A stretch of 54,307 bases of DNA from Bryobacteraceae bacterium. GTDB taxonomy: Bacteria > Acidobacteriota > Terriglobia > Bryobacterales > Bryobacteraceae. The first letter of the stretch is position 1. Each line of letters starts with the position of its first letter. The stretch covers positions 1 through 54,307 of the forward strand of contig JAHCHE010000045.1 of NCBI GenBank assembly GCA_026129905.1. Direction: 5' to 3'. Of the stretch, positions 18,405 to 26,358 are shown in pieces. The notes under the pieces were generated by a model. It searched no databases. It saw nothing but the letters and a program-made list of their open reading frames with translations, and was not told the DNA's origin. A program made the position numbers and the translations under genes.

Positions 18405-19414
18405 CCGGCGGGAAGCCTGTCGCCCGGAGCGGCCTTGGGCCCGAGGGCATGGGCCGCTCCTTTCATCCATCGGTCCGCCCGCTGGAAATAGTCTTCCGCG
18501 CGGCGAATATCCCGAAGAATCTGGGCCTTGAGTTCCGACGCATCGGCGTACTCTTTCTCCTCGCGGAGACGGTACAGGAACTCGACGCGAATCCGCCGGG
18601 GCGCCTCGCCATGAAGACCCCGCAGAAGAAACGTCTCCACGCTTAAGGCGCCGCTGTCGAACGTCGGACGGATGCCGACATTCGTCACCGAGGGAGCGCG
18701 TTCTCCGGCATCGAGATTGGCGGTCCGGGTCACGTAGACGCCGCGCGACGGAAGGACCTCGGCGGCGGTCCGCAGATTCAGCGTGGGAACGGTCTGTTTC
18801 GACCCTACCCCGCGCCCGGGGACGACGTCCCCGTCGACCGCATAGCACCGGTTCAGCATCCGGCCGGCCAGGGCAACCTCGCCGTCCATCACCAGCCGCC
18901 GTATCACGCTGCTCGACACCAGGCGGCCGCGAAACCGGAGCGGCGGGACGATCGTGGTGGAGAAGCCGAATCGCTCCCCCATTTCCGCCAGGCGCGCGCA
19001 ATCGCCTCCCTTGCCGCGGCCAAAGCGGAAGTTCTCCCCGACCAGGACAGCCCGCGCGTCCAGGCCCTCCGCCAGGATGCGCCTCGCAAACTCCTCGGCG
19101 GCGAGGAGCGAGAACTCGTGGGTGAAAGGGACAATGACCACCTGCGCGAGGCCGGCTTCTCGCATGAAGCGACAGCGCTCCTCGGGCCGGCTTAACAACC
19201 GCGGAGCATGTTCCGGCGATAGAAGTCTCGCCGGGTGCGGGTCGAAGGTCATCGCCGAGGGCTTGAGGCCCCGTTCGGCGGCGAGGGCGACGACGTTGCG
19301 AAAGATCTCCCGGTGCCCGATATGCACGCCGTCGAAATTGCCGATGGTGATGGCGCAAGGGCCAAACTCCCCGCCGTCCGGAAGACCGTGAAAGACGCGG
19401 AACCCGGAGTTCAT
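18401..19414 (-). CDS. ribF: Bifunctional riboflavin kinase/FAD synthetase
   Basis: 337 residues making FMN from riboflavin and ATP, then FAD. The N-terminal FMN adenylyltransferase domain shows [16 protein letters not shown] with its H-I-G-H nucleotidyltransferase signature, and [13 protein letters not shown]. The C-terminal riboflavin kinase domain shows [19 protein letters not shown] (usually GxPTANL), followed by GVYVTR and [11 protein letters not shown]. The ATG directly follows the TAA of the MBL-hydrolase gene, so the two are translated from one message. Length is near the family norm with a slightly long C-terminal tail. Confidence 0.95.
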   Translation of the reverse strand: MNSGFRVFHGLPDGGEFGPCAITIGNFDGVHIGHREIFRNVVALAAERGLKPSAMTFDPHPARLLSPEHAPRLLSRPEERCRFMREAGLAQVVIVPFTHEFSLLAAEEFARRILAEGLDARAVLVGENFRFGRGKGGDCARLAEMGERFGFSTTIVPPLRFRGRLVSSSVIRRLVMDGEVALAGRMLNRCYAVDGDVVPGRGVGSKQTVPTLNLRTAAEVLPSRGVYVTRTANLDAGERAPSVTNVGIRPTFDSGALSVETFLLRGLHGEAPRRIRVEFLYRLREEKEYADASELKAQILRDIRRAEDYFQRADRWMKGAAHALGPKAAPGDRLPAG

Positions 19415-20209
19415 TTACGGGCCGATCTCCATCGCGATCTCGAGGCCGTCGTAGGCGAGGCGCACGTGCGGCGGGAGGGTTTCCTCTTCCCGTTGGTGGG
19501 AAAGGTCGTGACAGATGTGGGTGAGATAGGCGCGTTTGGGCCGGAGTTCCGCGACGTGATCCAGCGCCCGCTGCACGGTGGTGTGCGTGGGGTGCGGCTT
19601 GTGGCGAAGCGCGTCGAGAAACAGGCAGTCCAGAGAGTGCAGTTTCTCCTTTGAACTCTCGGGAATCTCGCTGTGGTCGGTTAAATACGCCGCCCGTCCG
19701 AAGAGGAAACCGAGCGAATTTCCTTTCCCGTGGCGCAAGGGTATCGGCGTGAAGTCGAGCCCGAAAAGGTGAATCGGAGCGCCGTCAATGACGCGCGGCG
19801 CAAGCTTGGGGCGCGACGACTCGGTCATGCCGTCGTCAAAAACGTACTTGAAAACCCGTTGAATGACGGCCAGCGTTTCTTCCGAGCCGTAGATCGGAAT
19901 GGGCTCTTTCTGGTGGAAGTTGAACGGCCGGACGTCGTCGAGGCCCATAATGTGATCGGCGTGCGCGTGGGTGAACAGAATCGCATCGATGCGGTCGATG
20001 CGGGCCCGCAGCGCCTGCTGGCGGAAGTCGGGCCCGACGTCGATGAGGACGGAACGGCCGCCGTAGCGGATGAGCACCGAAGGCCGGAGTCGCTTGTCGC
20101 GCGGGTCGGGCGAAGCGCACACCTCGCAGTGGCAGCCGATGGTGGGTACGCCGACGCTGGTACCCGAGCCGAGCACCGTCAGGGTAAGGACTTCGCCGAG
20201 AAACGCCAT
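19415..20209 (-). CDS. MBL-fold metallo-hydrolase (PhnP-like)
   Basis: 264 residues with the metallo-beta-lactamase fold. The opening LTLTVLGSGTSVGVPTIGC and the C-x-C pair in IGCHCEVCASPDPRDKRLR match the PhnP/phosphodiesterase branch, where cysteines hold a structural metal. The di-metal site is FTHAHADHIMGLDD, with LTDHSE and LTHICHDLSH as later ligands. The likely reaction is hydrolysis of a cyclic or linear phosphodiester, but the substrate is not readable from sequence. It lies in a probable operon: DUF1844 gene, this gene, ribF, with 0 bp gaps at both ends. Confidence 0.9.
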   Translation of the reverse strand: MAFLGEVLTLTVLGSGTSVGVPTIGCHCEVCASPDPRDKRLRPSVLIRYGGRSVLIDVGPDFRQQALRARIDRIDAILFTHAHADHIMGLDDVRPFNFHQKEPIPIYGSEETLAVIQRVFKYVFDDGMTESSRPKLAPRVIDGAPIHLFGLDFTPIPLRHGKGNSLGFLFGRAAYLTDHSEIPESSKEKLHSLDCLFLDALRHKPHPTHTTVQRALDHVAELRPKRAYLTHICHDLSHQREEETLPPHVRLAYDGLEIAMEIGP

Positions 20210-20560
20210 TCAGTGCTTCGCGCTCGAATCCGCCGCTTGCACGTACCGGAACCTCAACTCGGTGAGGGAATTCTCGAGCATGCGTTGCTCCTCGATGGTG
20301 AGATTGCCTTTCGTTTTTTCGAGCAGCATCGCCAGCAAGTCAATTGTGTGCCGCGCCAGGCGCAGATCGGGTTTCGGCCGGTCTTTTTCGTCGCCGAAGT
20401 GGATGAGGCCAAGCTGGACCTCCGCCTGGGAGCGCAGCGAAAAGACCAGGAAATCCAATGAAGGCGGCGGCAAGGGCAGATCGCCGAGGAAATCTTCGGC
20501 CTCCGCGGCGTCGGCGTCGTTGACGCTCTCGGGCGGTTTGACGCTTTCACTCTCTCCCAT
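20210..20560 (-). CDS. DUF1844 family protein
   Basis: 116 residues from the ATG at 20560; the frame is open further up but would then overlap the Mur ligase-like gene. After an acidic, Pro-rich N-terminus, the conserved core runs SLDFLVFSLRSQAEVQLGLI, RPKPDLRLARHTIDLLAMLL, KTKGNLTIEEQRMLENSLTE and LRFRYVQ, the DUF1844 signature found in Acidobacteria and Deltaproteobacteria. Function unknown; no catalytic motif. Its stop touches the start of the MBL hydrolase, and it starts 10 bp after the Mur ligase-like stop, so it is in the same transcription unit. Confidence 0.88.
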   Translation of the reverse strand: MGESESVKPPESVNDADAAEAEDFLGDLPLPPPSLDFLVFSLRSQAEVQLGLIHFGDEKDRPKPDLRLARHTIDLLAMLLEKTKGNLTIEEQRMLENSLTELRFRYVQAADSSAKH

Positions 20561-20570
20561 GCCACCAATT

Positions 20571-21851
20571 TTACCCAAGTTGCCGCGCCGCGCCTTCGAT
20601 CCCCGCCGGGGCAGCCGGCGGACTATGGGCGCCGGGTTCCAGCCCGAGCTGGCGGCACGAGTCGCAGGAAGCCACAATCGGGCACTTCTTGAGATGGCAC
20701 TGGATGGTTCCCAGTTGGGAGAAGTAGACGCGCTCGAGGTGCCACTGCGAACAGCCGCGCAGCAGCACGAAATCGCCGGAGCGGAGTTCGGATCGCAGAA
20801 ACCAGGAGGCCTCGTCGAAATCGCGAAATGCCCGCGCCGAGCCCGGCTTCATCCCGGCGGCCACGGCGGACCTTGCGGCGTGGCGCATGTTTCTACCGAT
20901 AAACAGGGCGATATCGGCGGCGCGGGCGGCGCGGCGGCCGAGGTCCTCCAACCGAGGCTTCTCCTTGTCCGGGCTGTCGTAGACGTCGCCGGCGACGAGG
21001 ATGCGACGGCCGAAGACGCCCTGGCCGAGCACCCGCAGCGCGGCGTCCATCGTGCTCAGACTCTCGTTGTACTCGTCGCGCAGGAAGACGGCGCCGTTTG
21101 GGAGCAGGGCCGGCTGCATGCGCCCGGTCACGGGCGCGACGGTCTCCACGGCCGCGGCCGCCGCCTCGAGGCTGACGCCACAGGCCATGGCGGCCAGCAG
21201 CGCGCCCGCCACGGCCGGCGCCCAGTGCTCTCCCACCAGGCTGGTGCGGACCAGGCAGAGCGAGGCTCCGGCGTGCGCGCGAAAGCGCAGCCGTTCCGGC
21301 CACCGCGACTCGATCGCATCAATCCAAAGGTCGTTGTCCTCGCTTTGTCCGAATGTAAGTACGCGGCCTGAGCACCGGGCCGCCATTGCTTTGACGCGCG
21401 GATCGTCCGCGTTCAGAACGGCGATGCGCGAGCCTCGGATCCGGCGCAGCAGTTGCGCTTTCTCGGCGGCGACGGCGTCGAGGTCGGGGAAATTGTTGCT
21501 GTGAACCTTCCCCACCGCGAGCACCACCACGATGTCGGGATCGATGGTCAAGGACGCTCTCCAGAGGGCGCCGGGAAGTTTCGTGCCGACCTCGATGACG
21601 GCGAACCGGTGGCGCCACCGGGTGCGGAGCACGTTCGTGGCGAGAGCGCGGCGGTTATTGGCGCCGCCGCCGAGACCGCTGGTGGGAAAATGGGCCGCAA
21701 GGATCGCGCGGAGGCACTCGGTGGCTGTCGTCTTGCCGTAACTGCCGGTGACGGCGACAAAACGCGTGCGGCACATCAGGCGGCGCCACACGAGGGCAAG
21801 CGCGCTGGCGCCGAGATCCGGCAAACTACGTAGCGCGCTGCCAGCGTTCAT
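20571..21851 (-). CDS. Mur ligase family protein (MurF-like) with Cys-rich tail
   Basis: 426 residues. The ATP-binding loop VTGSYGKTTATE (family GTxGKTTT), the central GTKLPG/VLAVGKVH segment, and a LNADDPRVKAM motif place it among ADP-forming amino-acid or peptide ligases. DEYNESLSTMDAAL corresponds to the MurF D-x-YNANP motif, but with YNES. It lacks the usual N-terminal UDP-sugar-binding domain of about 85 residues. The C-terminus carries an unusual cluster C-x4-C-x5-C-x2-C (from QCHLKKC to SCDSC), likely a metal site. Its start overlaps the 3' end of the formyltransferase gene by 26 bp, so the two are co-translated. It is probably not the peptidoglycan MurF; the substrate is unknown. Confidence 0.85.
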   Translation of the reverse strand: MNAGSALRSLPDLGASALALVWRRLMCRTRFVAVTGSYGKTTATECLRAILAAHFPTSGLGGGANNRRALATNVLRTRWRHRFAVIEVGTKLPGALWRASLTIDPDIVVVLAVGKVHSNNFPDLDAVAAEKAQLLRRIRGSRIAVLNADDPRVKAMAARCSGRVLTFGQSEDNDLWIDAIESRWPERLRFRAHAGASLCLVRTSLVGEHWAPAVAGALLAAMACGVSLEAAAAAVETVAPVTGRMQPALLPNGAVFLRDEYNESLSTMDAALRVLGQGVFGRRILVAGDVYDSPDKEKPRLEDLGRRAARAADIALFIGRNMRHAARSAVAAGMKPGSARAFRDFDEASWFLRSELRSGDFVLLRGCSQWHLERVYFSQLGTIQCHLKKCPIVASCDSCRQLGLEPGAHSPPAAPAGIEGAARQLG

Positions 21852-22824
21852 GGTCCCGGTTCCGCCAAAGGCTATGGTATATCGGGTACAGCCAACGCGG
21901 AAGGAACATCAAGCGGCTTGGCGTCATAACGCGACCGTCGCTCGTCAGAAACGACAGTCGTCCTTTCCGAACGCCGTCCTTCAACGCCGTGACGGGATAC
22001 CACGCGCCTTCCAGCTTGATGCGAAGGACTTCAAAGGCCCGCAACCGGCGCTGAATTTCCGCCGCCGTGAGAAGAGAAGGATCGTCGATGACGACGATCC
22101 GGTCGCTATCGCGGGATGAGAAATAGCGGCCGCTTTCTCCCTGCGGATCACCCGCCGCGCGCGCCGCCATCAGGTCGAGCGCCTTGCCGGCATCCAAGGC
22201 GGCCCGCCGCGTCTTGTCCCGGTAAATCCGAGAAGCGCTGTGGTTTTCGGGCGCGGGAATTGTGTCGGACAGGAGAACCGGACCGGCGTCGATGCCGGGC
22301 GTCATCCGGTGAAAGGAGTAACCCGTATACGATTCGCCCAGGTAAAGGGACCACGCCGTGGCGAGTACTCCCCTGTACTGCGGCAGGAGGCCGTCATGGT
22401 AGTTCACGGCCATTTGAAAGACGCCGAGCAGGTCGCGCCGTAGGATCTGGAGGCAGCCCACGGAAAGCGCCAACGTCGGCTGCCACCGCCGGCGGAGCTG
22501 CTCGGCGAACAGAGGGTCGTTGATATTGGCGTTGGTCGGGCGGATGACCGGAACACCGTTCCGCCGGGCGATGGCGCAGACGCCGGCGCCCGATGCCAGG
22601 GGCGCCTCGCCCGCCGAGGGATTGAAGGCGCGCCGGGCGAGCTGTCTTGAAATGCGAACGACGCGGTCCAGCGGCGCCGGCAGGGGCGGATTCAGGCCGC
22701 AGTCGCAAACCGCCACGATCCGAATGTCAGGCCGCGCCCGCGCTTCCCTTACGAACGCATCCAGCAGAGGCGCCGAGGTCCCCAAGCGGGGATCGGCGAA
22801 AACGACCAGCCGGTTTTTCGCCAT
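21826..22824 (-). CDS. Formyltransferase family protein
   Basis: 332 residues with the N-terminal Rossmann-like fold of methionyl-tRNA formyltransferase and GART. The catalytic Asn-His-Asp set is visible: VNYHDGLLPQYRGV and the Asp in MTPGIDAGPVL. NANINDPLF is the usual run before it. The last 110 residues contain a hydrophobic segment VITxSRLMFLPRWLYPIYHSLW-like near the end and do not match the Fmt C-terminal tRNA-binding domain, so this is not the housekeeping Fmt. It shares a 26-bp overlap with the Mur ligase-like gene; together they may formylate and ligate an unknown sugar or amino-acid substrate. That pathway is inference. Confidence 0.87.
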   Translation of the reverse strand: MAKNRLVVFADPRLGTSAPLLDAFVREARARPDIRIVAVCDCGLNPPLPAPLDRVVRISRQLARRAFNPSAGEAPLASGAGVCAIARRNGVPVIRPTNANINDPLFAEQLRRRWQPTLALSVGCLQILRRDLLGVFQMAVNYHDGLLPQYRGVLATAWSLYLGESYTGYSFHRMTPGIDAGPVLLSDTIPAPENHSASRIYRDKTRRAALDAGKALDLMAARAAGDPQGESGRYFSSRDSDRIVVIDDPSLLTAAEIQRRLRAFEVLRIKLEGAWYPVTALKDGVRKGRLSFLTSDGRVMTPSRLMFLPRWLYPIYHSLWRNRDHERWQRAT

Positions 22825-22864
22825 CGGATGCCGCCCTCTCCGCGCCCGCCGGCGCGGGATCCGG

Positions 22865-23338
22865 TCACAGCGCGGCGAGGACTTCCTGCACGTGCCCGTC
22901 CACCTTCACCTTGGGAAAGATCCTGGCGATCTTGCCGTCCTTGCCGATGACGAAGGTGGTGCGCTCGATTCCCATGTACGTCTTGCCGTACATGCTCTTT
23001 TCCTTCCAGACGCCGTATGCGGCCGCCACCTTGTTGTCGACGTCGGACAACAGTGTGAACGGCAGCTCGTACTTCCGTTTGAAGCTTGCCTGGCGGGACG
23101 GCTTGTCGGGGGAGATGCCCAAGACCACCGCATCCTTGCCGGCCAGGCCCGCGAGGTTGTCGCGGAAGTCGCAGGCTTCCCGCGTGCAGCCGGGCGTATC
23201 CGCCTTGGGGTAGAAGTACAAGACGACGTTCTTGCCTTTCACGTCCGACAGCCTGAGGCGCGTCCCGGCGTCGGTCTCGATTTCGAACTCAGGCGCGGGA
23301 TCGCCGGCATTGAGCCCCGCGGCTTTCTTGGTGGGCAC
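22865..23338 (-). CDS. bcp: Peroxiredoxin, Bcp/PrxQ type
   Basis: 157 residues reducing hydrogen peroxide and organic hydroperoxides in the cytoplasm with thioredoxin as reductant. The active site is YFYPKADTPGCTREACDFRD: the peroxidatic Cys follows TPG and a second Cys five residues on can act as the resolving Cys of an atypical two-cysteine Prx. The GTG start is supported by a perfect TAGGAGGAGAT ribosome site. The multi-stem palindrome at 23388-23482 lies just upstream. Length is normal for the family. Confidence 0.94.
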   Translation of the reverse strand: MPTKKAAGLNAGDPAPEFEIETDAGTRLRLSDVKGKNVVLYFYPKADTPGCTREACDFRDNLAGLAGKDAVVLGISPDKPSRQASFKRKYELPFTLLSDVDNKVAAAYGVWKEKSMYGKTYMGIERTTFVIGKDGKIARIFPKVKVDGHVQEVLAAL

Positions 23339-23387
23339 AGATCTCCTCCTAAGCGACTCCTATAAAGCAACAATCCAAGCTACGGTT

Positions 23388-23482
23388 GTGGGGCAGGTTG
23401 GCCCGAAGGCAACCTGCGGGCCGATCGGCGATCGGTCCGGCGGCGGTTGGGAACCGCCGCGCGGAATGAGATCCTGCCCCAC
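23388..23482. repeat. Multi-stem palindromic element (REP/ncRNA-like)
   Basis: An outer stem GTGGGGCAGG (23388-23397) with CCTGCCCCAC (23473-23482) is perfect over 10 bp. Inside are three hairpins: CAGGTTG (23394-23400) with CAACCTG (23410-23416); GGGCCGATC (23418-23426) with GATCGGTCC (23430-23438), one G-U; and CGGCGGTT (23441-23448) with AACCGCCG (23452-23459). Hairpin 1 overlaps the outer stem by four bases, so two alternative folds are possible. It sits between the small gene's stop and the Bcp start, both on the minus strand. It may be a REP-type mobile palindrome, a transcription terminator, or a structured leader. Confidence 0.65.
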
Positions 23483-23493
23483 GATTACCCGAT

Positions 23494-23721
23494 TCACTCG
23501 ACGACGATGGTGGCGCCCTTTTTATCTTCCGGGCGCGATAGCTGTTCGATCCGCCTGTCGATGATGGCTCGGAAGCCCTTCAACATCTCAATGCGGGCGT
23601 TCCGGAAGTGCTGGCGCGCGGTATCCGGCCCCAGCTTCTTCAGCAGAGCGAACAATTCCGGTCCCGTTCCCATACAGAAGCACTGCCCGCGCGGGCCGGC
23701 CTCGCCGGCGTTGTCGGTCAT
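23494..23721 (-). CDS. Small protein next to ArsA-like ATPase, unknown function
   Basis: 75 residues; the start codon overlaps the ArsA stop by 4 bp (ATGA), which supports it as a real co-translated gene. A short N-terminus with a CFC pair (GQCFCMGTG) is followed by a helical segment GPELFALLKKLGPDTARQHF and RIEMLKGFRAIIDRRIEQLSR, ending acidic/basic. No domain recognised. Small partners of ArsA/Get3-like ATPases can be clients or regulators; a role tied to the upstream ATPase is inference from the overlap. Confidence 0.72.
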   Translation of the reverse strand: MTDNAGEAGPRGQCFCMGTGPELFALLKKLGPDTARQHFRNARIEMLKGFRAIIDRRIEQLSRPEDKKGATIVVE

Positions 23722-24911
23722 GGCGCAACCTCCTTCATCTCCACGGTTAATATTCTATTCTCCAACCGGGCGCGCGTTGGGCTCAGGGCCGCCATCGAGG
23801 TCGGCAAACCGATGTGACGCCGAAGGCTGCCAATCTCGACGACGAGTTCGTCGCCTTTCTTGAACAGCCCCACGTCGCCCTTGGACGCGAACGGAAGGTT
23901 CAGGCGAACCTCGTAGCGGCCGTTCACCTTCTGAAAGCTGTACGGCCTCTCCAGGTTCTCGGGCCGGGATGGATCCTCCGCGTCGCCGTAGAGCACGTCG
24001 GCAAGCTGCTCCAGGCGCTCCTGGCCCAGAACCTCGTTGGTGAAAAGCGGCGCGCGCTTCACCTTCACCGGAGAGAAGTAGGAGTCCATCTCCGCCAGGA
24101 TCTCCGCTTGCGTGCGCCGCCACTCGGAAAAATAGTGGTCGCTTACCTCGCCCGGCAGCACACGATTGGCGATCACCCAGTCCACCGTGAGCCCGTGTAG
24201 CGAGAAGTAGACGAACGCCCGCTGCGTCTCGCGCAGCACCATCTTCTCGGGATTGGTTACGAGCCGGACGCTGGTGGCGCGCGGATCTTCCAGCAGCTCG
24301 CCGATGCCTTCGAGCTTGCCGAACAGCTCCTTGACGTTGGCGAAGTACTGGTCGGTAGGCAATTCGACCGGAGAAACCCGGTTGGCGATCGGCCGAACGG
24401 CCTTCAGTAAGGTGCGCTGGAACGGGAACACGTGCTTCATGTACCAATCCAGAGTAGTCGGCATGCTGACGAAGCGCATCGACTCGGCGGTGGGGGCGCA
24501 ATCGAGGATGACGACGTCGTACCGCTCGTCCTTGCGGTACTGGTTGACGTACATCATGGCGCTCAGCTCCTCCATGCCCGGGAGGATCGCCAGTTCCTCC
24601 GCTTCCACGTCGCTGATGCCGGTGGTGCGCAGGACGGCGACGACGTAGGAGGCGATTTCGCGCCAGTGGCGCTTGATTTCCTTCTGGATATTGACTTCCT
24701 GAATATAGAGGCGGTCCGAGACTTGGAACGGATCCGCGGTCTGGCCGTGAAACAGGTCGCCGTCGAGATCGAACGAGTCGCTCAGGCTGTGCGCCGGGTC
24801 GACGCTCATCACCAGCGTCTTCTTTCCCATGCGCGCCAGCCGGATGCCGGTGGCGGCGGCGACGCTGGTCTTACCGACTCCACCCTTGCCGCTGAACAGA
24901 AGCACCCTCAT
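23718..24911 (-). CDS. ArsA/Get3-family ATPase
   Basis: 397 residues. The deviant P-loop MRVLLFSGKGGVGKTSVAAA (signature Lys plus KT) opens the protein, switch I is VMSVDPAHSLSDSFD, and ILDCAPTAESMRFVSMP is switch II. It is a single ATPase domain rather than the tandem ArsA of arsenite efflux, and lacks the CxxC pair of Get3. The C-terminal 100 residues form a beta-rich alpha-crystallin-like domain (RYEVRLNLPFASKGDVGLFK, DELVVEIGSLRRHIGLP), which is common in bacterial members. No arsenic genes are near. Its role, possibly handling tail-anchored or hydrophobic clients, is unproven in bacteria. The 3' end of the TIGR04282 gene overlaps its start by 41 bp. Confidence 0.9.
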   Translation of the reverse strand: MRVLLFSGKGGVGKTSVAAATGIRLARMGKKTLVMSVDPAHSLSDSFDLDGDLFHGQTADPFQVSDRLYIQEVNIQKEIKRHWREIASYVVAVLRTTGISDVEAEELAILPGMEELSAMMYVNQYRKDERYDVVILDCAPTAESMRFVSMPTTLDWYMKHVFPFQRTLLKAVRPIANRVSPVELPTDQYFANVKELFGKLEGIGELLEDPRATSVRLVTNPEKMVLRETQRAFVYFSLHGLTVDWVIANRVLPGEVSDHYFSEWRRTQAEILAEMDSYFSPVKVKRAPLFTNEVLGQERLEQLADVLYGDAEDPSRPENLERPYSFQKVNGRYEVRLNLPFASKGDVGLFKKGDELVVEIGSLRRHIGLPTSMAALSPTRARLENRILTVEMKEVAP

Positions 24912-25551
24912 ACTTCCATTCTACCGGGCGGTTGCGGCGCAGCCATTCGCGAACGTGAGGGCCGGCGTTCGGCTCGCGGACCAGCCGGTCGAGGTCGGCC
25001 GGCGCATCGATGTCGTACCAGGGCTCGCCGAGCGCCACCGTCAGCCCGCAGGCTTCCGCGGCGCGGCGGGTGCCGGCGAGCGCATCCGGGCCGGACCAGC
25101 CGACGCCGTCGAACATCGCGGGGTGCGCCCGGCGGCAGCAGATGGCGTAGTAGCCGCCGTCATCGCAGGGACCTAGCGCGACGTCGGCATCGCGGTCCAG
25201 CAGCCCGACGACATGGGACGCGGGTAAGCCTGGGGCGTCGCTGCCGACGATCACGGCGCGCGGATGTCCGCCGGAGAGCGCCTGGGCGATGGCGTGGAGC
25301 ATTTTCCGGCCGAGGTCGCCCTCGGCCTGGCAGAAAGCTGGAACTTCGAAGCCGCTCCAGGCATCCGTAGGAATGTCGGTGTGCAACTGGACATCGGCTA
25401 GGGCTGCCAGGCCGAGCGCCATGGCCAGCGTGTCCCGCACCATTGCGTCGTGCAAGCCGCACGCCTGCATCGGGGAAAGGCGAGGGGCCAACCGGGTTTT
25501 TACCCGTCCAGGGATGGGCGCCTTGGCGAAGACGATGATGGCGGGACGCAC
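24871..25551 (-). CDS. TIGR04282 family glycosyltransferase-like protein
   Basis: 226 residues from the GTG at 25551 (the frame is open further up, but VRPAIIVFAKAPIPGRVKTR is the normal family start). It has the GT-A nucleotide-binding fold of the DUF2064/TIGR04282 family: RLAPRLSPMQA, IVGSDAPGLP with the metal-binding Asp region, ALGPCDDGGYYAI and the PWYDIDAPADLDRL end. Members lie in varied glycan or cofactor gene sets; the acceptor is unknown. No clear ribosome site, and the start lies 51 bp from the divergent cytochrome gene, so they may share a promoter region. Its stop overlaps the ArsA-like start by 41 bp. Confidence 0.87.
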   Translation of the reverse strand: MRPAIIVFAKAPIPGRVKTRLAPRLSPMQACGLHDAMVRDTLAMALGLAALADVQLHTDIPTDAWSGFEVPAFCQAEGDLGRKMLHAIAQALSGGHPRAVIVGSDAPGLPASHVVGLLDRDADVALGPCDDGGYYAICCRRAHPAMFDGVGWSGPDALAGTRRAAEACGLTVALGEPWYDIDAPADLDRLVREPNAGPHVREWLRRNRPVEWKYEGASVQRQGWSR

Positions 25552-25602
25552 GCCAAAATTGTAGACTAGGAAGTTAACTCGCGAGGGAGGACAGCAGAGT
25601 TC

Positions 25603-25929
25603 ATGTTTAAGTCGACGGCGCAGGTGTGCGTTCTTGGCGTGGCGCTTGCTTCGCCCGGCTTGCTGAGGGCCGCCGGTGACGCTGCCCAAGGCAAGGAAGT
25701 TTTCGAACAACAGTGCAGCGTCTGCCACGAGGCGGACAGCGAAGAGAAGAAGATGGGTCCCGGCCTGAAGGGCTTGTTCAAAAGGGACAAGATGACCAAC
25801 GGCAAGAAGCCGACCCTCGAAAACGTGACCCAGGTGGTGAAGGACGGCGGCAACGGGATGCCGGCGTACTCCGAGATTCTCTCGAAGGAAGAGATCGACC
25901 ACGTCATCGAGTACCTGAAGACCCTCTGA
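25603..25929 (+). CDS. Secreted monoheme cytochrome c
   Basis: 108 residues with a signal peptide ending near LLRAAG and one heme site CSVCH around residue 40. An axial Met is provided by GNGMPAYSEILS, and a C-terminal helix (EEIDHVIEYLKTL) closes a class I cytochrome c fold. The ATG follows GAGGGAGGACAGCAGAGTTC, so translation should be efficient. Periplasmic electron carrier, partner unknown; it could serve the PQQ dehydrogenase 430 bp downstream, which is on the same strand beyond a tRNA gene, but that is only a suggestion. Confidence 0.93.
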   Translation: MFKSTAQVCVLGVALASPGLLRAAGDAAQGKEVFEQQCSVCHEADSEEKKMGPGLKGLFKRDKMTNGKKPTLENVTQVVKDGGNGMPAYSEILSKEEIDHVIEYLKTL

Positions 25930-26000
25930 GTTGACGCCCCGGCCCGCCGGCGCGTACATTGGTAACAGGTAATAGGCGGCGCCATGCCGCTGTTCTTGCC

Positions 26001-26078
26001 GTCCCCATCGTCTAGCCTGGCCTAGGACATCGCCCTTTCACGGCGGTAACGGGGGTTCGAATCCCCCTGGGGACGCCA
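26001..26078 (+). tRNA. tRNA-Glu (TTC)
   Basis: A 75-base tRNA ending at 26075 plus an encoded CCA (26076-26078). Acceptor arms GTCCCCA and TGGGGAC pair fully; the T arm GGGGGTTCGAATCCCCC is perfect; the anticodon loop CTTTCAC sits on the stem CGCC/GGCG and gives anticodon TTC for glutamate. The D arm region TCTAGCCTGGCCTAGGAC is typical for tRNA-Glu. Confidence 0.96.
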
Positions 26079-26358
26079 ACCAAAGCCCTTACCCTTCATA
26101 TCGGTTGTGGTCTTTGCCCATCAGCGTGGAACCATCTCGGAGCGCATGAAGGCCAATACCCTGAGCCCGGTGAGCCCGGCTTTCTCATTTCCGAGCGGGT
26201 GTGCTAAGGCTGGAAGATCGCCGGTCCGCCGGACGGCAATTCGGATAGGAAGGCGGCGCTTGGTATTCTGAACACTACCGTGCCGCAGGCGGCTTCTGGC
26301 CGACCGGCTGCACGTCAATGAACCAAAAGACCTTCATCAAACGTCTCGTGGAGAGCGA

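Noticed and set aside
24429-25370. 312-codon plus-strand frame across the ArsA-like and glycosyltransferase genes
   Set aside because: Shadow of two well-supported minus-strand genes.
26121-26318. 65-codon minus-strand frame between the tRNA and the PQQ gene
   Set aside because: No ribosome site or motif, short and overlapping the likely promoter of the PQQ gene.
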